In this document: one piece after another, positions 6,530 through 10,078 of the stretch | Layout: the number at the start of each line of letters is the position of its first letter | Numbering within the stretch: the stretch's first letter is position 1 | Assembly (NCBI GenBank): GCA_018644745.1 | Contig: JABGPX010000354.1 | Coordinates: forward strand, 1 to 10,078 | Reading direction: 5' to 3' | Length of the DNA: 10,078 nt | Source: Spirochaetales bacterium | GTDB lineage: Bacteria; Spirochaetota; Spirochaetia; ARS1246 | Program-made: the position numbers and the translations under genes | The notes under the pieces: model-generated | What the model saw: the letters and a program-made list of their open reading frames with translations, nothing else | Databases searched by the model: none | What the model was told of the DNA's origin: nothing

Positions 6530-8476
6530 ATGATCGGTGGAGATCCAATCAGAGTCGGCGGTAACCGTCTCGGTCCCCTGTCAACCGGGGGTGTTCAGTC
6601 CATTCCACTTGGAGCTGCTTTTGTATACGGATCGGCGCGTCCTGATCTGTTCGCGGGAGGTGATCGATGGTATCCGGGCGTGTATCTCTACCGGTGGATT
6701 AACGACGAGAATTCGGTTCCCGTGTTTTCCGATCGGAGAAAGGTTACGGTTCCACGAACTGGAAACAGAGCCGCGACAGGAACGGTTTTTCAAACTGCCG
6801 AAGGAAAGATTTACGGTCTGTGGCTCGACGGCATGGATATAATCCCAACAACCTACGACCGCCGGAACTCCCGGTTCAATGAGGAAGGGAGAATACGTAT
6901 AGTGGGGCTGTCGGTTCCGCCGGAGAGTATCGGGGTTTTCGTTCCCGCCGGCGGTAAGATAGATGAAGGATTTAATGTACTCCTCGGCGTGTCGAACGGT
7001 GTGCCGTACCGTCCGAATGACCATGGACACCGCGAGGCCGACTACAGACCATATGACGCCGCCGGCAACTGGAGGGGCGGCTTCCCCCGGATTGGGTTGT
7101 ACGCCGTTTCTGTTCGAACTCCGTACAGCGCGGAAGCGAAGGCAAGGCTTATTTCCGCGTCGGACCACGAAGTCCACGGCGGCCACCACTCGATCAGCCA
7201 GGTACGTTACGGTGCACGCGACCACGGTATCGTTGCCGGGTCGCGTTTTGGAGTTCTGCACATCTACGGCGATCCTTCCGGTACACCTGACGCGACGCTG
7301 AGGAATCCTCAGGCGCAGCCGCTCATCCGCCGCGAAGTCGTGGATACCGACGGCGTAATACAAAGGCATCCGGCGTGCCGCCCGTCACCGGTCAGCTATC
7401 CGAGCGTCGACGGCACAGCGTCCGACCTGATTGTCGGAGGCGAGTGCGTTCTCCAGTACTATCGGTCCGCCGGCGGCAAAACCTCCCGCCCGGTGTATGA
7501 TCCACCCGAACCCGTGCTGGAGAAGGATGGAGCTATCAACGGCGGCTCACTGCCGGTTCTCAATGTGGTTGACTGGGACGGTGACGGCATGCCGGATATC
7601 GTTGCCGGCAACTCGGAAGGCCGTATCTTATTCTTCCAGAACCTGGGATCTGAAGGAAGACCGTCATTCAGCCCCGGAGTACCCCTCGAGGCCGGTGGTG
7701 AGGAAATCTACGTCCAGCCGGGGTACAGTGAGAACGTTCAGGGACCCGGAGAAGCCAGGTGGGGGTATACCTGTCCGACCGTCGTCGACTGGAATTACGA
7801 CGGACTCCCGGACATCGTAATGAGTGACTGCACGGCACGCCACACGGTGTTCATAAACAGGGGGACGCGTTCTAAACCTGAACTGGAAAAGGGAACCCCT
7901 CTGTACCTTGACGGCTTGGAAATTCACGGCACATGGAGGGTGAAGCCGGGCGTGCATGACGTGGACGGGCAAATGGCGTACGTCATTCTCGATGAGGACG
8001 ACGAGTTGCACCTGTATTGGCGAATTGATAACTATAACCTTCGGGACGGCGGAAAACTGCTTCTGGAAGACGGATTGGCCATCCGAGCCAATTTCCTTGA
8101 AGCCGGCGGAACCGGAAGGCTCAAGCTCAACCTGGTTGACTGGGACGGTGACGGCCTTATCGATCTGATCATCGGTACGCCCCGCCACGGTTCGGTTCCG
8201 AATCCGGATACCGGTCTTCCTCAGTCCCTCGGTTTACCGGGTTCGGCGGTACTGTTTTTAAAAAATACAGGAACAAACACATCGCCGGTGTTCGATTACC
8301 CGCGGCTGCTGCATTACCGGGGAAATCCGGTGTTCCTGGGACAGCACTCCTGCGGTCCGGCACCCGCGTTTTTCCGCGCAGGTGAGCCGCCTGATCTGGT
8401 TGTTGGCAGAGAAAACGGACTGTTCTACTATTTCTCGAGGTCTGATATAAGTTTTATGCAACCGAGTTATCCGTAA
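6530..8476 (+). CDS. FG-GAP/VCBS-repeat beta-propeller protein, no signal peptide
   Basis: A 648-residue protein built of propeller-like repeats. The ATG at 6530 follows GGAGGT by three bases. Three calcium-loop motifs of the FG-GAP/VCBS type are plain: DWDGDGMPD (348-356), DWNYDGLPD (420-428) and DWDGDGLID (537-545). Each is followed by a strand such as IVAGNSEGRILFFQNLG or IIGTPRHGS and a TGTNTSPVF-like end. Weaker blades occur at both ends (RPDLFAGGDRWYPGVYLYRW near the start, PPDLVVGRENGLFYYFSR at the end), suggesting seven to nine blades in all. Many FG-GAP proteins are exported, but here the N-terminus (MIGGDPIRVGGNRLGPLSTG) has no hydrophobic signal. It is followed after 22 bases by the sialidase-fold gene and has a paralogue facing it at 9600. 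A carbohydrate-related function, perhaps lyase or binding, is suggested by context only; no catalytic residues were identified. Confidence 0.85.
   Translation: MIGGDPIRVGGNRLGPLSTGGVQSIPLGAAFVYGSARPDLFAGGDRWYPGVYLYRWINDENSVPVFSDRRKVTVPRTGNRAATGTVFQTAEGKIYGLWLDGMDIIPTTYDRRNSRFNEEGRIRIVGLSVPPESIGVFVPAGGKIDEGFNVLLGVSNGVPYRPNDHGHREADYRPYDAAGNWRGGFPRIGLYAVSVRTPYSAEAKARLISASDHEVHGGHHSISQVRYGARDHGIVAGSRFGVLHIYGDPSGTPDATLRNPQAQPLIRREVVDTDGVIQRHPACRPSPVSYPSVDGTASDLIVGGECVLQYYRSAGGKTSRPVYDPPEPVLEKDGAINGGSLPVLNVVDWDGDGMPDIVAGNSEGRILFFQNLGSEGRPSFSPGVPLEAGGEEIYVQPGYSENVQGPGEARWGYTCPTVVDWNYDGLPDIVMSDCTARHTVFINRGTRSKPELEKGTPLYLDGLEIHGTWRVKPGVHDVDGQMAYVILDEDDELHLYWRIDNYNLRDGGKLLLEDGLAIRANFLEAGGTGRLKLNLVDWDGDGLIDLIIGTPRHGSVPNPDTGLPQSLGLPGSAVLFLKNTGTNTSPVFDYPRLLHYRGNPVFLGQHSCGPAPAFFRAGEPPDLVVGRENGLFYYFSRSDISFMQPSYP
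7566..8155 (+). repeat. Pair of identical 23-base direct repeats encoding two calcium loops
   Basis: Positions 7566-7588 and 8133-8155 are identical over 23 bases and both encode the VDWDGDG core of two blades in the same protein. Identity at silent positions points to recent blade duplication, gene conversion or selection on the motif. The third loop, at 7784-7801, is clearly diverged. Confidence 0.75.
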
Positions 8477-8484
8477 AAAAAATT

Positions 8485-8490
8485 GAGGAG
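8485..8490 (+). promoter_or_regulatory. Ribosome site that decides the start of the sialidase-fold gene
   Basis: GAGGAG at 8485-8490 lies 8 bases before GTG 8499. A GTG at 8490 in the same frame would overlap this site and leave no room for ribosome binding, so 8499 is preferred. Confidence 0.7.
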
Positions 8491-8498
8491 TGAATACT

Positions 8499-9581
8499 GT
8501 GAAAGACTTTGCTGTTCCCGGAACCATAATCCATCATGTCCCGGCCGCGACGCGTAACTATGTGGGGTGTCCTTCGATTGCAGTTCTGCCCTCCGGCGGC
8601 TATGTAGCGTCGCACTCCTACTTCGGACACGGCGCAACAAACTCCGATTCCTTTGTGTACCGTTCCGCCGATAGGGGAAAAACCTGGGAACGTATCGCCG
8701 ATATTCACAATCAGATTTGGTCCAAGCTGTTTCTGTGCGGAGGCAAGCTCTACATCATCGGTACAGATCACTGCGATCAATACGGAGGACGGCTCAACGG
8801 AAAAATGGTTATAAAACGTTCCGATGACGAGGGCATAACCTGGACGGAGGCGACCAGCTCTGACACGGGATTGCTTTCGGATGAGGACGGCTATCACACC
8901 GCACCTACGGCGGCTGTTGTCCACAACGGGCGTATCTGGAAGGGCTTTGAGTTCGCCCCCGAGTCCGATCGAAAAACCTGGAGGGTGTTTGTAATCTCGG
9001 CCCCGACCGACTCCGACCTGCTGAATAGGGACTCCTGGACCTTCAGCGAACAAATCGAGACCTGGCCCGATTACCAGTGGATAGAAGGTAATATGGTTCT
9101 GTCGCCCGACGGCCAGGTTGTTGATGTACTTCGATCGAATTACATGAACCGCGACCGGCTTCGGGAGTCCGACGAACCCGCCACGCTGGTAAAGGTTTCT
9201 CCCGATGGAAAGCACCTTACTCACGACCCCGACAGCGACCGGTTAGTATTCCCCGGAGGAGGGACCAAGTTCACCATCAAGTATGACCCTGAATCGTCAA
9301 AGTACTACGCGCTGGTGAACCCGCAGCCGACCAAAGATATTTACCGGAACATTCTAGCGATGTCCGTGTCTGAAGATCTAAGATCGTGGCGCATTGCACG
9401 GGAGCTCATCCGACACCCTGACCCGGTTAAGCACGCTTTCCAGTATGTAGATTGGGACTTTGACGGTGTAGACATTGTTTACACATCCAGAACTGCTTAT
9501 GACGACGGGCTGGGCGGCGCGAATCGTGCTCACGACGCCAATTACCTTACCTTCGGAAGGATTGAGAATTTTCGCGAATAG
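8499..9581 (+). CDS. Sialidase-fold BNR/Asp-box protein, candidate glycan hydrolase or lyase
   Basis: A 360-residue, single-domain protein starting at GTG 8499. Two Asp-boxes of the S-x-D-x-G-x-T-W form are present: SADRGKTW (56-63) and SDDEGITW (108-115). The opening GCPSIAVLPSGGYVASHSYF is the typical first blade of six-bladed sialidase-like proteins. A conserved-looking stretch GYHTAPTAAVVHNGRIWKGF (Tyr132, His133) sits in the middle. No signal peptide is present, so it should stay in the cytoplasm. The fold is shared by GH33 sialidases, GH93 arabinanases and several propeller polysaccharide lyases that use Tyr/His chemistry. The Arg triad needed for sialic acid binding was not recognised, so 'sialidase' should be read as fold and not as activity. 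It is 22 bases behind the FG-GAP gene, probably in one operon, and ends 18 bases from a convergent FG-GAP paralogue. Confidence 0.85.
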   Translation: MKDFAVPGTIIHHVPAATRNYVGCPSIAVLPSGGYVASHSYFGHGATNSDSFVYRSADRGKTWERIADIHNQIWSKLFLCGGKLYIIGTDHCDQYGGRLNGKMVIKRSDDEGITWTEATSSDTGLLSDEDGYHTAPTAAVVHNGRIWKGFEFAPESDRKTWRVFVISAPTDSDLLNRDSWTFSEQIETWPDYQWIEGNMVLSPDGQVVDVLRSNYMNRDRLRESDEPATLVKVSPDGKHLTHDPDSDRLVFPGGGTKFTIKYDPESSKYYALVNPQPTKDIYRNILAMSVSEDLRSWRIARELIRHPDPVKHAFQYVDWDFDGVDIVYTSRTAYDDGLGGANRAHDANYLTFGRIENFRE

Positions 9582-9599
9582 CATTCGGCCCGGTCACGG

Positions 9600-10078
9600 C
9601 TAAACGGGCAGCAGATTCTCCCTCGAGTAGTAGTAGAAACGGCCGTTTTCCTTTCCAGCTATCAGGTCGAGGCCGCAGCCGTCCTTAAGCGCGGCCGGCG
9701 CGGGGCCGCAGGAGTGGATTCCAAAGAATAAGGGCTTGCCCTCGTGCGATATGAGTTCCGGGAAACGAAACACCGGCTCCCGGTTGGTGCCGACGTTTTT
9801 CAGAAACAGAATCGCCGCGCCCGGCAATCCGAGGGTTCGGGGCAGGCCGCGTTCCAGGTTCGGTACCGACCCGTTACGCGTGGTACCCACGATCATATCG
9901 ACCCGGCCGTCTCCATCCCAGTCGCATAAATTCAGCTTCAACCGGCCGGTACCGCCGGCTTCGAGACCGTTTCCGCGTATAGTGGATCCGTCTTCGAGCA
10001 GCAGTTTTCCGCCATCCTCGAGATTGAAATCATCTATCCGCCAAAACAGGTGAAACTCATCATCATCGTCAAGAATAA
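9600..10078 (-). CDS. Second FG-GAP/VCBS-repeat protein, C-terminal part (runs off the window)
   Basis: The minus-strand frame is open from the right edge down to the TAG at 9600, giving 158 residues of the C-terminus; the start lies beyond 10078. An apparent start at 9941 is only an internal TTG codon. The segment aligns without gaps to the end of the 6530-8476 product: shared stretches include DGGKLLLEDG, LEAGGTGRLKLNL, the calcium loop DWDGDGRVD, LGLPG, LFLKN, HSCGPAPA and ENG-FYY. By hand count about 102 of 158 positions are identical. The protein stops two residues after SRENLLP, slightly shorter than its paralogue. Opposite orientation on the far side of the sialidase-fold gene indicates an inverted duplication or independent recruitment. 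Function unknown, as for its paralogue. Confidence 0.85.
   Translation of the reverse strand, partial: ILDDDDEFHLFWRIDDFNLEDGGKLLLEDGSTIRGNGLEAGGTGRLKLNLCDWDGDGRVDMIVGTTRNGSVPNLERGLPRTLGLPGAAILFLKNVGTNREPVFRFPELISHEGKPLFFGIHSCGPAPAALKDGCGLDLIAGKENGRFYYYSRENLLPV

Noticed and set aside
6581..7369. 262-codon open frame on the minus strand inside the FG-GAP gene
   Set aside because: It lies wholly antisense to a well-supported gene, its translation has no domain pattern, and no ribosome site was evident. It is a by-product of GC-rich codon use.
7664..8188. 174-codon antisense open frame in the FG-GAP gene
   Set aside because: It is opposite the calcium-loop repeats and its valine- and aspartate-rich text mirrors them; there is no independent evidence of coding.
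8454..9224. 256-codon open frame on the minus strand across the sialidase-fold gene
   Set aside because: The plus-strand product has clear Asp-boxes and a ribosome site, whereas the antisense product shows no recognisable motifs.

Overview
The window looks like a chromosomal carbohydrate-uptake and carbohydrate-processing locus from a bacterium of moderately GC-rich composition. A spirochaete (Spirochaetota) is the best guess. The solute-binding protein has the short N-terminus ending in a Gly-rich, Glu-Gln-rich stretch (GGGEQEG after the hydrophobic segment) that is common in spirochaetal sugar-binding proteins. The neighbouring YIP1, NHL and DUF5696 genes are familiar from Spirochaetes and Paenibacillus-like Firmicutes. 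The taxonomic call is an inference from these protein features.

Left half (1-6367, all minus strand). This is one long transcription unit, read right to left: an LplA-type extracellular solute-binding protein (6367-4748), a stem-loop followed by a T-run, then an NHL beta-propeller/TPR-like membrane protein (4634-3210), a YIP1-family membrane protein (3209-2583), a DUF5696 secreted protein (2583-466) and the start of a MalF/UgpA-type ABC permease (469 to beyond the window). The last four genes abut or overlap by 1-4 bases, so they are probably translationally coupled. The stem-loop after the binding-protein gene probably trims most transcripts, so that the binding protein is made in excess of the membrane parts.

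Divergent control region (6368-6529). It holds a near-consensus sigma-70 promoter firing left (TTGACA, 17 bases, TATGAT), palindromic half-sites just at and downstream of its predicted start point, and an extended -10 candidate firing right.

Right half (6530-10078). On the plus strand are a 648-residue FG-GAP/VCBS-type beta-propeller protein (6530-8476) and, 22 bases on, a 360-residue BNR/Asp-box sialidase-fold protein (8499-9581). Facing them on the minus strand is the C-terminal part of a second FG-GAP/VCBS protein (from beyond the window to 9600). It is about 65% identical by hand count to the first over the final 158 residues. Neither complete right-half protein shows a signal peptide.

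Working model (inference): the binding protein and permeases import an oligosaccharide, the NHL, YIP1 and DUF5696 proteins form an uncharacterised envelope assembly serving that importer, and the beta-propeller proteins on the right act on the imported or surface glycan. No RNA gene, CRISPR array, insertion sequence or phage feature was seen, and no stretch longer than 300 bases lacks a gene.
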